A stretch of DNA of 64,000 nt. It comes from Phyllobacterium sp. OV277 (lineage in GTDB: Bacteria; Pseudomonadota; Alphaproteobacteria; Rhizobiales; Rhizobiaceae). The first letter of the stretch is position 1. The number at the start of each line of letters is the position of its first letter. Under the pieces are notes generated by a model. The model saw only the letters and a list, made by a program, of their open reading frames with translations. It was not told the DNA's origin and made no database searches. The stretch lies in assembly GCF_900104355.1 (NCBI RefSeq), contig NZ_FNIY01000010.1, positions 62,001 through 126,000 on the forward strand. Reading direction: 5' to 3'. This document shows positions 8,403 through 16,609 of this stretch, in pieces. The position numbers were made by a program, and so were the translations under genes.

Positions 8403-9942
8403 CTCCGTCGCACTGCCGGGCGTTGCGCCTATTGCCAATCGCGGCGCGATAACGGCCTGTGTCATTCTCGCCGTGATCATGCAGGCGCTCGACACAACAA
8501 TTGCCAATGTGGCGCTGCCCTATATTCAGGGCAGTGTTGCGGCGAGTGCCGACCAGATCAACTGGGTCCTGACCTCCTATATCGTCGCCGCGGCGATCAT
8601 GACGCCGCCCTCAGGCTTTCTCGCCGCCCGGTTCGGACGCAAGCGCGTGCTGCTGACGGCCATTGCCGGGTTCGTGGTTGCCTCGGTGCTCTGCGGCATT
8701 GCCCAGTCGTTGCCGCAGATCGTGGCGTTCCGCCTTTTGCAGGGCCTGTTCGGCGCTTCCCTCGTGCCCCTGTCGCAGGGCATTCTGCTCGACATTTATT
8801 CCGTCGAGGAACGCGGCTCGGCCATGGCGCTGTTCGGTGTTTCCGTCATGGTCGGCCCCGTGCTTGGACCTGTCATTGGCGGCTGGCTGACCGACAATAT
8901 CAGCTGGCGCTGGGTCTTTTACATCAATGTCCCCATCGGCCTGTTGGCGTTTGTCGGCATTTCGGCCTTTGTTACAGAAACCGGGCGTGAGCTTAAAGCC
9001 AAGCTCGACTGGTTCGGCTTCGGCACGCTCAGTCTTTCCATCGCCGCTCTGCAGCTATTTCTCGACCGCGGCGAGCAGCTCGACTGGTTCTCGTCGGGCG
9101 AAATCCAGTTGGAAGCGCTCGTCTGCTTCAGCGCGTTCTATCTATTCCTCAGCCACACCTTTACGGCGCAGCGATCCTTCGTGAACCCGCGCCTGTTCCT
9201 CGACAGGAACTTTGCCGTCAGCATGTTCTTCATCTTCATCGTCGGCGTAACCTATCTCGCCTCGCTCGCCCTGATGACCCCTTACCTGCAAACTTTGATG
9301 GGTTATCCCGTCACGACAGCCGGTATCGTCATGGGTCCGCGCGGCGTCGGCACGATGGTGTGCATGTTCATCGTCGGCCGCCTCATCGGCAAGGTCGATA
9401 CGCGGCTGCTGCTGGTGCTTGGCCTCGGGCTGACCGCATGGGCCATGTATGACATGACCGGCTGGACCCCTGACGTATCGCAATGGACTATTGTTTCCGT
9501 GGGCTTCATTCAGGGTGCAGGTCTCGGCTTCCTGTTCGTGCCTTTGACGACAATTGCCTTTGCCACTTTGCCAGCCAGCATGCGCGGCGAAGGCACCGGT
9601 CTTTATAACCTCTCGCGCAATATCGGCTCCAGCGTCGGCATTTCCATTGTCACGGCGCTCATCACCGAGAATGTGCAGAGCAACCACGCCTCGATTGCCG
9701 CCTATGTGACGCCGTTCAACCACGCCTTCAATGCGCCCGTGGTGATGCAGCATCTCGACCCGCTAAAGGCAGCGGGCCGCGCATCGCTTGACGGGATCAT
9801 CACCCTGCAGGCAACAATCATCGCCTATATGGATGACTTCAAACTGCTGATGCTGATGTCATTGGCGGCTATCCCGCTTGTGTTCCTGTTGCGCAAACCC
9901 GCGCCAAGCGCAGCGCCACCGGAACATGCGGTGATGGAATAG
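8395..9942 (+). CDS. MFS multidrug efflux transporter, DHA2 family (EmrB-like)
   Basis: A 515-residue inner-membrane proton antiporter with about 14 membrane segments. Motifs include LDTTIANVALPYIQG at the end of helix 1, the loop motif GFLAARFGRKRVLL, and GPVLGPVIGGWL, the antiporter motif C of helix 5. The start at 8395 overlaps the adaptor gene by 8 bases; an earlier ATG in the same frame lies inside that gene and is unlikely. With the adaptor it should export lipophilic or toxic compounds. The substrate cannot be read from sequence. Confidence 0.9.
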   Translation: MSNSVALPGVAPIANRGAITACVILAVIMQALDTTIANVALPYIQGSVAASADQINWVLTSYIVAAAIMTPPSGFLAARFGRKRVLLTAIAGFVVASVLCGIAQSLPQIVAFRLLQGLFGASLVPLSQGILLDIYSVEERGSAMALFGVSVMVGPVLGPVIGGWLTDNISWRWVFYINVPIGLLAFVGISAFVTETGRELKAKLDWFGFGTLSLSIAALQLFLDRGEQLDWFSSGEIQLEALVCFSAFYLFLSHTFTAQRSFVNPRLFLDRNFAVSMFFIFIVGVTYLASLALMTPYLQTLMGYPVTTAGIVMGPRGVGTMVCMFIVGRLIGKVDTRLLLVLGLGLTAWAMYDMTGWTPDVSQWTIVSVGFIQGAGLGFLFVPLTTIAFATLPASMRGEGTGLYNLSRNIGSSVGISIVTALITENVQSNHASIAAYVTPFNHAFNAPVVMQHLDPLKAAGRASLDGIITLQATIIAYMDDFKLLMLMSLAAIPLVFLLRKPAPSAAPPEHAVME

Positions 9943-9954
9943 AGGTCCCAAATA

Positions 9955-10803
9955 TCAAAGGCGGTCATCGGAAAGCACCGCAAGAATATCCGTTACTCCG
10001 TCTTTGATGCCACCATTAAGGTCGCCTGCGCGAAATTTCGGGATAATCCTGCTCTCGATAATCCGCTTGGCCGTGGTGTTGGTCAGTCTGTGCTCCAGAC
10101 CATATCCGACTTCAATACGCACCTTGCGGTCCTTGGGCGCGACAACAAGCAAAACGCCATTGTCTGTCTGCTTCTGGCCAAGTTTCCACGCGTTGAACAG
10201 ACGGGTGGAAAACGCCTCGATGGGCTCGCCGTCAAGGTCGGGGATGGTCACGACAACCAGCTGATCCGACGTCTTGTTCTCCAGCAATTGCAGTTCATTG
10301 GTCAGTGCTTCTTCGGCGATGCTATCGATAACACCGGCGTTATCGACGACACGTCCGGTGAGGGGAGGCAATTCGGCTGCATAGCCATGGACCGAGACAA
10401 ATATGAGCAAGCTAAGCGCCAGAGCCGCATGACGAGACCACCAAAGCCAGCGCCATAAGCGCGATATTTTCCGCCCGTCATCCGTATCGGTAATGGGAAT
10501 ATAGCGGCCCCGCTTCTCGCAAAGCCAGGACAGATCGGTTTTCCCGGCATTGCGCAGATAAGCAACAGCCTCGGCAAAAAGTGGTGCACGAAAGTCTTTC
10601 GACCGCAAAAGGCGTTTGCTTGATCCTTTCGATACGGACATGAAAGCCGCCTGCTCCGTTTGATCCGCATAGGCACGCACGACATAGGAAAGCGACCCGT
10701 CCGAAAAGACGTAGATATCGTATTCATAGTGATAATCATAAAACCCTTCCGGGTTCAGATCAGACGCATCTATGTGGTGCGATATCTCGACATTCATTGG
10801 CAT
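9955..10803 (-). CDS. TPM-domain protein with an extra N-terminal domain
   Basis: A 282-residue protein in two parts. The C-terminal half (about 145-282) is a TPM domain (TLP18.3/Psb32/MOLO-1 type): LTGRVVDNAGVID, SDQLVVVTIPDLDG, FNAWKLGQKQTDNGVLLVVAPKDRK, IEVGYGLEHRLTN. Normally such a domain directly follows a signal peptide. Here a hydrophobic segment (about 119-142) comes after 118 residues rich in Tyr and charged groups (FYDYHYEYDIYVFSDGSLSYVVR) that I do not recognise. The likely topology is cytoplasmic N-part, one membrane span, periplasmic TPM domain. It stands alone and converges on the efflux operon. Its function is unknown; TPM domains are linked to membrane protein quality control. 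Confidence 0.7.
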   Translation of the reverse strand: MPMNVEISHHIDASDLNPEGFYDYHYEYDIYVFSDGSLSYVVRAYADQTEQAAFMSVSKGSSKRLLRSKDFRAPLFAEAVAYLRNAGKTDLSWLCEKRGRYIPITDTDDGRKISRLWRWLWWSRHAALALSLLIFVSVHGYAAELPPLTGRVVDNAGVIDSIAEEALTNELQLLENKTSDQLVVVTIPDLDGEPIEAFSTRLFNAWKLGQKQTDNGVLLVVAPKDRKVRIEVGYGLEHRLTNTTAKRIIESRIIPKFRAGDLNGGIKDGVTDILAVLSDDRL

Positions 10804-10943
10804 GCAAACTGGATACTATGGACGATCTGGTTCCACAATCGCGCCATAGACAATAGGCGCCTAACTCTCGGAGGATCAGGCAATCTCTTCGGTCAAATGA
10901 GATACCGCGTTTTGACACAGCCGCGCATACTTCATCGTGTTCA

Positions 10944-10963
10944 CAGGAGCCTTTCAAGGTTCC
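10944..10963 (+). promoter_or_regulatory. Leader hairpin before the DUF1127 gene
   Basis: AGGAGCCTT and AAGGTTCCT can pair (one mismatch) around a 2-base loop, followed by GTTTATT, 27 bases before the small gene. It resembles a weak terminator or attenuator in the 5' leader. Function is inferred only. Confidence 0.3.
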
Positions 10964-10990
10964 TGTTTATTCGTTGAACAAAGACGAGGT

Positions 10991-11164
10991 ATGAAGATGA
11001 ATATTTACCGTAACTATATTGCCTGGCGCAATGCGCGCCGCATCATTGCCGAACTCAACAGCCTGCCGGTGGATCAACTGGTTGATCTGGGTATCGACCC
11101 GCTGATCCATACCCTCGACATTCCCGTTCGGTCTTATTCGGGCGGTCAAAGGGAGAGAGGCTGA
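10991..11164 (+). CDS. Small DUF1127 (YjiS-like) protein
   Basis: A 57-residue basic protein, with a second ATG two codons later. The core IYRNYIAWRNARRIIAELNSLPVDQLVDLGI is the DUF1127 signature: aromatic-rich helix, RRxxxEL, then a short acidic L.DLGI motif. Small DUF1127 proteins in alphaproteobacteria have been linked to RNA metabolism and to phosphate and carbon uptake. Here the gene is monocistronic and a hairpin lies in its leader. Confidence 0.75.
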   Translation: MKMNIYRNYIAWRNARRIIAELNSLPVDQLVDLGIDPLIHTLDIPVRSYSGGQRERG

Positions 11165-11220
11165 TCTGTTCGCAAGGCAGGCACCCAACAGACAAAGCGG
11201 TCGCGTCCATTCGTCTGATT

Positions 11221-12489
11221 TTAATTGCGTGACGCGATGCAGGCAAAGGAACGGCGCTTCAACTCGGAACAGGCGGCACTTGCAGCCTGCGCATCGCTGA
11301 AGCCGCCGAACCGGACACGATAAAGCTGCGCACCGCGCTTTGACGCCGGTTCAATATAGCCCTTGGCACCCGGCAGGATCGCCTGGACGAGTTTATCGGC
11401 CCTGCCAAGCAGCCGGTTGGCGTCGGCACGGGTATCCACCGCGCCAATCTGGATATTCCACTGGGCCGAGGACTTCAAAGGTTCCAGCCCGCCATCACCC
11501 TGCTCAATCTTCGATTCATCAATCAGTTCGGCAATACCGGGTTTATGCTGTACAACTGATCTGTCTGCGGTGCGCGGAACCGGGATTGCCGACGCACCAA
11601 CCTGATTTGTTCCAGCGACGGCATTGCTAGCGACAAGATCGCGGCTCCGCTTCGAGCCATCGCTTGCCATCGGCATGTACTGATCCAGAAGCTGCGCCAT
11701 CCGGTCATCGCGCGAACGGCCGGTTTTACCGCCAAGAACAACGCCGACAATGTGCCGGTTATTATCCGTGAATGACGACACCAGATTGAAACCCGCCGCA
11801 TCCGTATAGCCGGTTTTGATACCGTCAACCCCGGCATAGCGGTACATCAGATTATTGTGGCCATTGATCTGCTTGCCGCGAAAAACAAAGGATCGCTGGG
11901 AGAAAAGACCATATTCTTTCGGGAAATCCCGCATCACAGCCACGCCCAGCGTCGCCATGTCCCGCGCCGTTGTCGACTGACCTTTCTCGGTTAGCCCCGA
12001 TGCATTGCGGAAAACCGTGTTCCTGAGGCCAAGCTGGCGCCCGCGCATGGTCATTTGCTGGGCAAAGCGCGCTTCCGTCCCGCCAAGGTGCTCGCCCATG
12101 GCAGACGCCGCGTCATTGGCGGAAAGAATGATCATGCCGTTGACTGCCTCACGCACGCTCAACGTATCCCCGGCCCGCATCCAGAGCTTTGCCGGAACTT
12201 TGCGCGCGGCATTCGCCGATACGGCAATCCTGTCATCCCAATGTAGCCTGCCCTTTTTGATCGCCTCGAATGTCAGGTAAAGCGTCATCATCTTTGCCAG
12301 CGAGGCAGGCCCATGCGGCGTGTTTGCATTGCCCTCGCCCAGCACTTTTCCGGTCGAAACATCAAGAACAAACCAGGGCTGTTCGGCAGCCTGCGCAATC
12401 ACCGGAAGTCCAACAGCCAGACAGGCGATGCCCGCAACCAGAACTCTCAAACGGCACAACAGGCTTTGGAAAGCGAGACCAAGCGGCAT
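11221..12489 (-). CDS. D-alanyl-D-alanine carboxypeptidase with C-terminal SPOR domain
   Basis: A 422-residue periplasmic penicillin-binding protein of family S11 that trims pentapeptide side chains of peptidoglycan. A signal peptide covers residues 1-35. The catalytic motifs are SLAK (63-66), SAN (123-125) and KTG (225-227). The last 80 residues (AQWNIQIGAVDTRADANRLL and YRVRFGGFSDAQAASAACSEL) form a SPOR domain, which binds denuded septal glycan, so a role near division sites is likely. The start at 12489 has GGAG 10 bases upstream; the earlier ATG at 12546 would put 19 residues before the signal peptide. DacF-type enzymes with SPOR domains are common in Rhizobiales. Confidence 0.88.
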   Translation of the reverse strand: MPLGLAFQSLLCRLRVLVAGIACLAVGLPVIAQAAEQPWFVLDVSTGKVLGEGNANTPHGPASLAKMMTLYLTFEAIKKGRLHWDDRIAVSANAARKVPAKLWMRAGDTLSVREAVNGMIILSANDAASAMGEHLGGTEARFAQQMTMRGRQLGLRNTVFRNASGLTEKGQSTTARDMATLGVAVMRDFPKEYGLFSQRSFVFRGKQINGHNNLMYRYAGVDGIKTGYTDAAGFNLVSSFTDNNRHIVGVVLGGKTGRSRDDRMAQLLDQYMPMASDGSKRSRDLVASNAVAGTNQVGASAIPVPRTADRSVVQHKPGIAELIDESKIEQGDGGLEPLKSSAQWNIQIGAVDTRADANRLLGRADKLVQAILPGAKGYIEPASKRGAQLYRVRFGGFSDAQAASAACSELKRRSFACIASRN

Positions 12490-12592
12490 TGCGGAATCTC
12501 CGGTTCGAAAAGACGGATGAAGGGTGCAGACCAGCTGACCGGGCACGCGCTCAGACTACGGAAACTGAGGTTGATAAGGTGTAAATATTTAT

Positions 12593-12615
12593 GGTGAACA
12601 ATGCAATTGTTCACC
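12593..12615. promoter_or_regulatory. Perfect palindrome in the divergent intergenic region
   Basis: GGTGAACAAT, a 3-base centre GCA, then ATTGTTCACC: ten matching positions in each arm. It sits about 104 bases upstream of the carboxypeptidase start and 224 bases before the phosphoesterase. The arms look like a dimeric repressor site (for example of the LacI or GntR kind). CGCTTTT follows on the plus strand, so a terminator role is also possible. Confidence 0.55.
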
Positions 12616-12676
12616 GCTTTTATGGGCTGCAAGCATGCCCGCAGTTTCTGTCAAATTCCTCCCGCAACCGCAGATA

Positions 12677-12705
12677 CGTTCATTGAACTGTCACCAGCCT
12701 GAAAC
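12677..12705 (+). promoter_or_regulatory. Candidate Pho box (three PhoB half-sites)
   Basis: Three 7-base units lie at exact 11-base spacing: CGTTCAT, CTGTCAC, CTGAAAC, separated by TGAA and CAGC. The known PhoB box is CTGTCAT-N4-CTGTCAT. The middle unit matches 6 of 7 and the flanking ones match less well. The position, about 135 bases before an operon of a phosphodiesterase and a Ugp-like importer, fits control by phosphate starvation. This is inference from spacing and consensus. Confidence 0.5.
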
Positions 12706-12838
12706 GCTGGCGTCACAGACCAAGCCTATGAAGGCGCAACGCCAGATCGTTCGAGCGGCTTGGCTTCGCACAGCTATGCACATAACCGACGTCCGATTTT
12801 CAGATGCCCCGTATTTGATTTTTCGAAAGAGATATCCC

Positions 12839-13669
12839 GTGAAGATCATCCAGATTACCGACACACACCTCAGCCCCGGCAAGGAACACTTCAATCCGAA
12901 TTGGGCGCCGTTGGCGCAATGGGTGGCAGACCAGAAACCGGATCTGATTATCCATACGGGAGACCTTTCCATCGATGGCGCCGACATCGAGGACGACCTT
13001 GCCTTTTCCGTCAAGTTGCTCAACGAGCTTACCGCTCCGGTCCTGAGCCTGCCCGGCAATCACGATATCGGCCACATGCCCGCAAGCCCCCAACCTGTTA
13101 ATGCGACGCGGATCGACCGTTGGCGCGAAATGGTCGGACCCGACCGCTGGTTCCATGATGTGGATGGCTGGCGGCTGGTGGGCCTCAACAGCCTCATTCT
13201 GGGCAATGATAGTCTGGAGGAAGCAGAGCAATTTGACTGGCTTGAGGATGTGCTCGCCGAAGCAGCGGACCGCCGCATTGCCGTCTTCGCGCACAAGCCG
13301 CTTTTTGTCGATACTGCCGATGAAGGCGAGACCGGCTATTGGAGCGTCCGCCCTGCCCCGCGCAAGAAGCTTCTGGCGCTTTTTGCAGAATATGATGTGG
13401 CTCTGCATGCCAGCGGACATCTGCATTGTGCATGGCAAGGCGCACACAATGGCACCAGCCTTGTGTGGGCACCGGCTTCTTCCTTCACCGTCGGGGATAT
13501 GGTGCCGGATATGCCCGGCAAGCGCATTCTCGGTGCAGCGGTCCATACGCTGACCGATACGGTTAAGACCGAGATTGTCGAAATTGATACCTTGTCCCGC
13601 TTTGTCCTCGATGACGTTATCGAAGAGGTCTATCCGCGCGCGCCGAAAGCACCGGAGAGTGCCGCATGA
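12839..13669 (+). CDS. Calcineurin-like metallophosphoesterase (Icc/GpdQ type phosphodiesterase)
   Basis: A 276-residue cytoplasmic enzyme with the full class III metal-binding set: DTH at the start (QITDTHLS), GDLS.DG, LPGNHD, FAHKPL and ASGHLH. Such enzymes hydrolyse cyclic nucleotides or glycerophosphodiesters. The GTG at 12839 is chosen because the fold begins there (MKIIQITDTH) and AAAGAGA precedes it; no homology supports the longer frame. It overlaps the next gene as ATGA and leads an ABC-importer operon of the Ugp type. Release of phosphate or alcohol from imported phosphodiesters is therefore the most likely role, by inference. Confidence 0.82.
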   Translation: MKIIQITDTHLSPGKEHFNPNWAPLAQWVADQKPDLIIHTGDLSIDGADIEDDLAFSVKLLNELTAPVLSLPGNHDIGHMPASPQPVNATRIDRWREMVGPDRWFHDVDGWRLVGLNSLILGNDSLEEAEQFDWLEDVLAEAADRRIAVFAHKPLFVDTADEGETGYWSVRPAPRKKLLALFAEYDVALHASGHLHCAWQGAHNGTSLVWAPASSFTVGDMVPDMPGKRILGAAVHTLTDTVKTEIVEIDTLSRFVLDDVIEEVYPRAPKAPESAA

Positions 13670-14820
13670 GCGCGTTTGCCCTGAGAAATATCTCCAAATC
13701 CTATGGCTCCAACAGCATTCTTGACGATGTCAGCATCGAAGCCGAGGAGGGTGAATTCATCGCACTGGTCGGGCCATCAGGCTGCGGCAAGAGCACCTTG
13801 CTGCGCATTGCTGCCGGTCTTGATCACGGCGATACCGGCAGTATCTGGATGGGGAACCGCGAGATCACGGCGGAACATCCGGCTGATCGCAACGTGTCAA
13901 TGGTTTTCCAGTCCTACGCTCTCTACCCGCATTTGACCGCCGAACAGAACATTGCGGTGCCGCTGGCCATGCGCAAGCTTTCCACCCTGCAACGAATGCC
14001 GTTTCTTGGTCGCTTCATGGCGGGCCGCGCCGCAACGCAAGCCGCCATCAAACAGCAGGTATTGACCACGGCAACCAGCCTCAAGATTGATCATCTGCTT
14101 GATCGGAAACCCGGACAGATGTCCGGCGGGCAGCGGCAGCGTGTGGCGCTGGCACGGGCGCTTGTGCGCCAGCCCGGCGTCTTTCTGATGGATGAACCAC
14201 TTTCCAATCTCGACGCCAATCTGCGGGTGCATACGCGCGCCGAGATTGTCGATCTGCACAGGCGCACCGGCGTTCCCACCATTTACGTTACCCATGACCA
14301 GTCCGAAGCGCTGAGCATGGCTGACCGCGTCGCGGTCATGATGGGCGGCAAGGTGCTGCAGTTTGCTTCGCCTGCGCAAATTTATGACGATCCACGCCAT
14401 ATTGAAGTGGCAAAATTCGTTGGCAGTCCGCGTATCAACATCATCAACGCCGTTACATCTGAAAATGGCAGGGTATTTTTCGCTGGTAAGTCCATGATCG
14501 AAGGCGTTACGGGCCCGGTGGGAACTGCGGTTCGGCTTGGGATCAGGCCGGAGCGCATCAGGCTCAAACCTGAGGGCGCAGACGGTATCGCCGCCACTGT
14601 CTCACGGCTGGAGTTCCTTGGCTCGGAAGTGCTGGTCACAACGGATGTCGCGGGCACTGAGGATGGTATCGTCGTCAAAGCCGCACCTGCCGATGTCGCG
14701 CATCTTGCTGCCGGGTCGCCGGTTATGCTGCAGGTTGACAAGGATGCCTGTCTTGTCTTCGGCGATGATGGCTTGCGTGTTCCGCTGCGCAATCCGGTGA
14801 GGGTTGCCGTCGATGCGTGA
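13666..14820 (+). CDS. ABC transporter ATP-binding protein (UgpC/MalK family)
   Basis: A 384-residue ATPase of the CUT1 class. Walker A is GPSGCGKST, signature MSGGQRQRVALARAL, Walker B VFLMDEPLSNLDANL, and switch histidine in YVTHDQSEAL. The C-terminal 130 residues are the TOBE/OB regulatory domain (IRPERIRL and later). About 20 residues near position 110-130 (LSTLQRMPFLGRFMAGRAAT) appear longer than in standard MalK. It is coupled by ATGA to the phosphoesterase and overlaps the next gene, so it should be the motor of this importer. Confidence 0.88.
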   Translation: MSAFALRNISKSYGSNSILDDVSIEAEEGEFIALVGPSGCGKSTLLRIAAGLDHGDTGSIWMGNREITAEHPADRNVSMVFQSYALYPHLTAEQNIAVPLAMRKLSTLQRMPFLGRFMAGRAATQAAIKQQVLTTATSLKIDHLLDRKPGQMSGGQRQRVALARALVRQPGVFLMDEPLSNLDANLRVHTRAEIVDLHRRTGVPTIYVTHDQSEALSMADRVAVMMGGKVLQFASPAQIYDDPRHIEVAKFVGSPRINIINAVTSENGRVFFAGKSMIEGVTGPVGTAVRLGIRPERIRLKPEGADGIAATVSRLEFLGSEVLVTTDVAGTEDGIVVKAAPADVAHLAAGSPVMLQVDKDACLVFGDDGLRVPLRNPVRVAVDA

Positions 14821-15751
14821 AATAGCTGTAGACGCCAACCTTTCCCACCCCACAGCAAGACAAGCCGCCATCCGTGCTGCAAAACGCGAGGAGCGTGTGG
14901 CATGGCAACTGGCGGCTCCAGCGATCATTCTCATTATCGCCCTGATATTGCTGCCGACACTTGCTGTCTTTGTTTTCAGCCTGACAAATTACGAGCTGGG
15001 CTATGATGATTTCCAATTTATCGGGCTCGACAATTACATCGAGCTTTTCAGTGACCGGACGTTTCTGATTTCGCTCCAGAACACCGCTGTCTATACGGCC
15101 ATTGTCACACCCTTTTCCGTGTTCATCGGCCTTGGGGTGGCCCTGCTGATCGAGGGTGAAACACGCGGGCGGGCCTTTTTCCGTACGGTCTATTTCCTCC
15201 CCGTCGCTTCCCTGCTGGTCGCCATGGCCACCGTGTTTCAATATCTGCTGCATCCGACCATCGGCCCTGTTAATGCCATGCTGTCAATGCTCGGTATTGC
15301 CGGTCCAAACTGGCTTGGCAGCAGCAGCACGGTGCTTATCAGTCTGGCGATTATCGGTATCTGGCAGTCCGTCGGGTTCAACATGGTGCTGTTTCTGGCG
15401 GGCCTCACGGCAATCCCGCGTGAGCTTTATGCGGCATCGGAAGTTGATGGCGCCAAGAGCAGCTGGGAGCGCTTTCGCCTCGTCACATGGCCCATGCTCG
15501 GCCCGACCACCCTGTTCGTCACAACAATCAGTGTGATCAATGCGGTGAAGGTGTTCGAGACCGTCAAGACCTTGACCGAAGGCGGCCCCAACAAGGCCTC
15601 GGAAGTCCTCCTCTGGACTATTTATCAGGAGGGATTTGTCTATCTGCGTGTCGGCTATGCCTCCGCCATGACCGTGATCTTCCTCGCCTTCCTCATCGTC
15701 CTGATGCTCATCCAGTATCGCGTTCTCGACAAGAAGGTGCATTACACATGA
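14813..15751 (+). CDS. ABC sugar/glycerophosphate-type permease (MalF/UgpA family)
   Basis: A 312-residue inner-membrane permease with six predicted helices and the coupling motif EAA near ELYAASEVDGAKSSWERFRLVTWP. The ATG at 14813 overlaps the ATPase stop by 8 bases, with GTGAGGG upstream; an in-frame TTG at 14804 lies too close to that site. It pairs with the MalG/UgpE-type permease downstream. The length and layout fit UgpA. The substrate is not shown by sequence. Confidence 0.87.
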   Translation: MREIAVDANLSHPTARQAAIRAAKREERVAWQLAAPAIILIIALILLPTLAVFVFSLTNYELGYDDFQFIGLDNYIELFSDRTFLISLQNTAVYTAIVTPFSVFIGLGVALLIEGETRGRAFFRTVYFLPVASLLVAMATVFQYLLHPTIGPVNAMLSMLGIAGPNWLGSSSTVLISLAIIGIWQSVGFNMVLFLAGLTAIPRELYAASEVDGAKSSWERFRLVTWPMLGPTTLFVTTISVINAVKVFETVKTLTEGGPNKASEVLLWTIYQEGFVYLRVGYASAMTVIFLAFLIVLMLIQYRVLDKKVHYT

Positions 15752-16584
15752 GAAGCACCGCACTCCTCTCCATGCGCAATTTGCGCCTTGGCATCCTGTC
15801 GGCGGGAGCACTGGTCTTCCTTGCCCCCTATATCTGGATGATCTCCACCGCCGCAAAATCCCGCGAAGAGATATTCTCCTCAACGCTGACATTGCTCCCG
15901 CAACACTGGGCGCTGTGGGAAAATCTCGCCAAAGCCTTCACCCGGGTTCCGATGGGGCTGCTTCTGTGGAATGGACTGGTCGTTTGCGGCCTGATCTTCT
16001 TCTTTCAGGTGGTCATCGCCATTCCCTGCGCCTACGCCATGGCAAAGCTGCGGTTTCGCGCGGCGCAAACCATGATGACCCTCGTCATGCTCGGGCTGCT
16101 CATCCCCATTCACGCAACCGCCCTGCCTATTTACGTTGCCTTGAACAAGGTCGGGATGCTGAACAGCTATTTTGCCCTGTCGGCGCCGTTCTTCATCTCC
16201 GTCTTCGGCATCTTCCTGTTCCTGCAATTCTTCCGCGCCATGCCGAATGATCTGATCGCCGCTGCCCGTCTTGATGGCATGTCGGAACTCGCCATCGTCA
16301 ACAGGGTGATTGTTCCCAATGCATGGCCCGCAGTCACAGCCTTTTCGATCTTCTCGGTGGTTGCGCACTGGAACGATCTGTTCTGGCCACTCATCGTCAT
16401 CACCGGCACCGAACGGGCAACCCCGCCTCTCGGTCTGCTGTTCTTCCGCGCGGCGGAAGCGGGCGACGATTACGGGGCCCTGATGGCCGCAACCCTCATC
16501 ATCACCCTGCCGCTCGTCGCAGCATTCCTGCTGGCACAGCGGCGTTTCATCGAAGGCATAACCCTCACCGGCCTCAAAGGCTGA
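15748..16584 (+). CDS. ABC sugar/glycerophosphate-type permease (MalG/UgpE family)
   Basis: A 278-residue inner-membrane permease. It carries an N-terminal helix followed by ISTAAKSREEIFSS, typical of MalG proteins, and the coupling motif AARLDGMSELAIVNRVIVPNAW. The ATG overlaps the stop of the first permease (ATGA). A longer frame reaching back to 15487 overlaps the first permease and is rejected. It ends GITLTGLKG, the common MalG/UgpE terminus that may touch the ATPase. Confidence 0.88.
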   Translation: MRSTALLSMRNLRLGILSAGALVFLAPYIWMISTAAKSREEIFSSTLTLLPQHWALWENLAKAFTRVPMGLLLWNGLVVCGLIFFFQVVIAIPCAYAMAKLRFRAAQTMMTLVMLGLLIPIHATALPIYVALNKVGMLNSYFALSAPFFISVFGIFLFLQFFRAMPNDLIAAARLDGMSELAIVNRVIVPNAWPAVTAFSIFSVVAHWNDLFWPLIVITGTERATPPLGLLFFRAAEAGDDYGALMAATLIITLPLVAAFLLAQRRFIEGITLTGLKG

Positions 16585-16609
16585 CTGTTCCCAAGACCAG
16601 GAGATAATA

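Larger units (their letters stand above)
12490..12838. other. Intergenic region between the carboxypeptidase and phosphoesterase genes
   Basis: About 350 bases between divergent genes. It holds a perfect 10-bp-arm palindrome (12593-12615) and a candidate Pho box (12677-12705), listed separately. A small frame that could extend the phosphoesterase upstream to 12635 has no family similarity and is not counted as coding. Confidence 0.5.

Noticed and set aside
12635-12838. N-terminal extension of the phosphoesterase from an upstream ATG
   Set aside because: The 68 extra residues have no similarity to the fold, and the GTG at 12839 has a good ribosome site at the family start.
15487-15747. N-terminal extension of the second permease
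   Set aside because: It overlaps the first permease gene fully; the ATG at 15748 gives the standard ATGA overlap and length.
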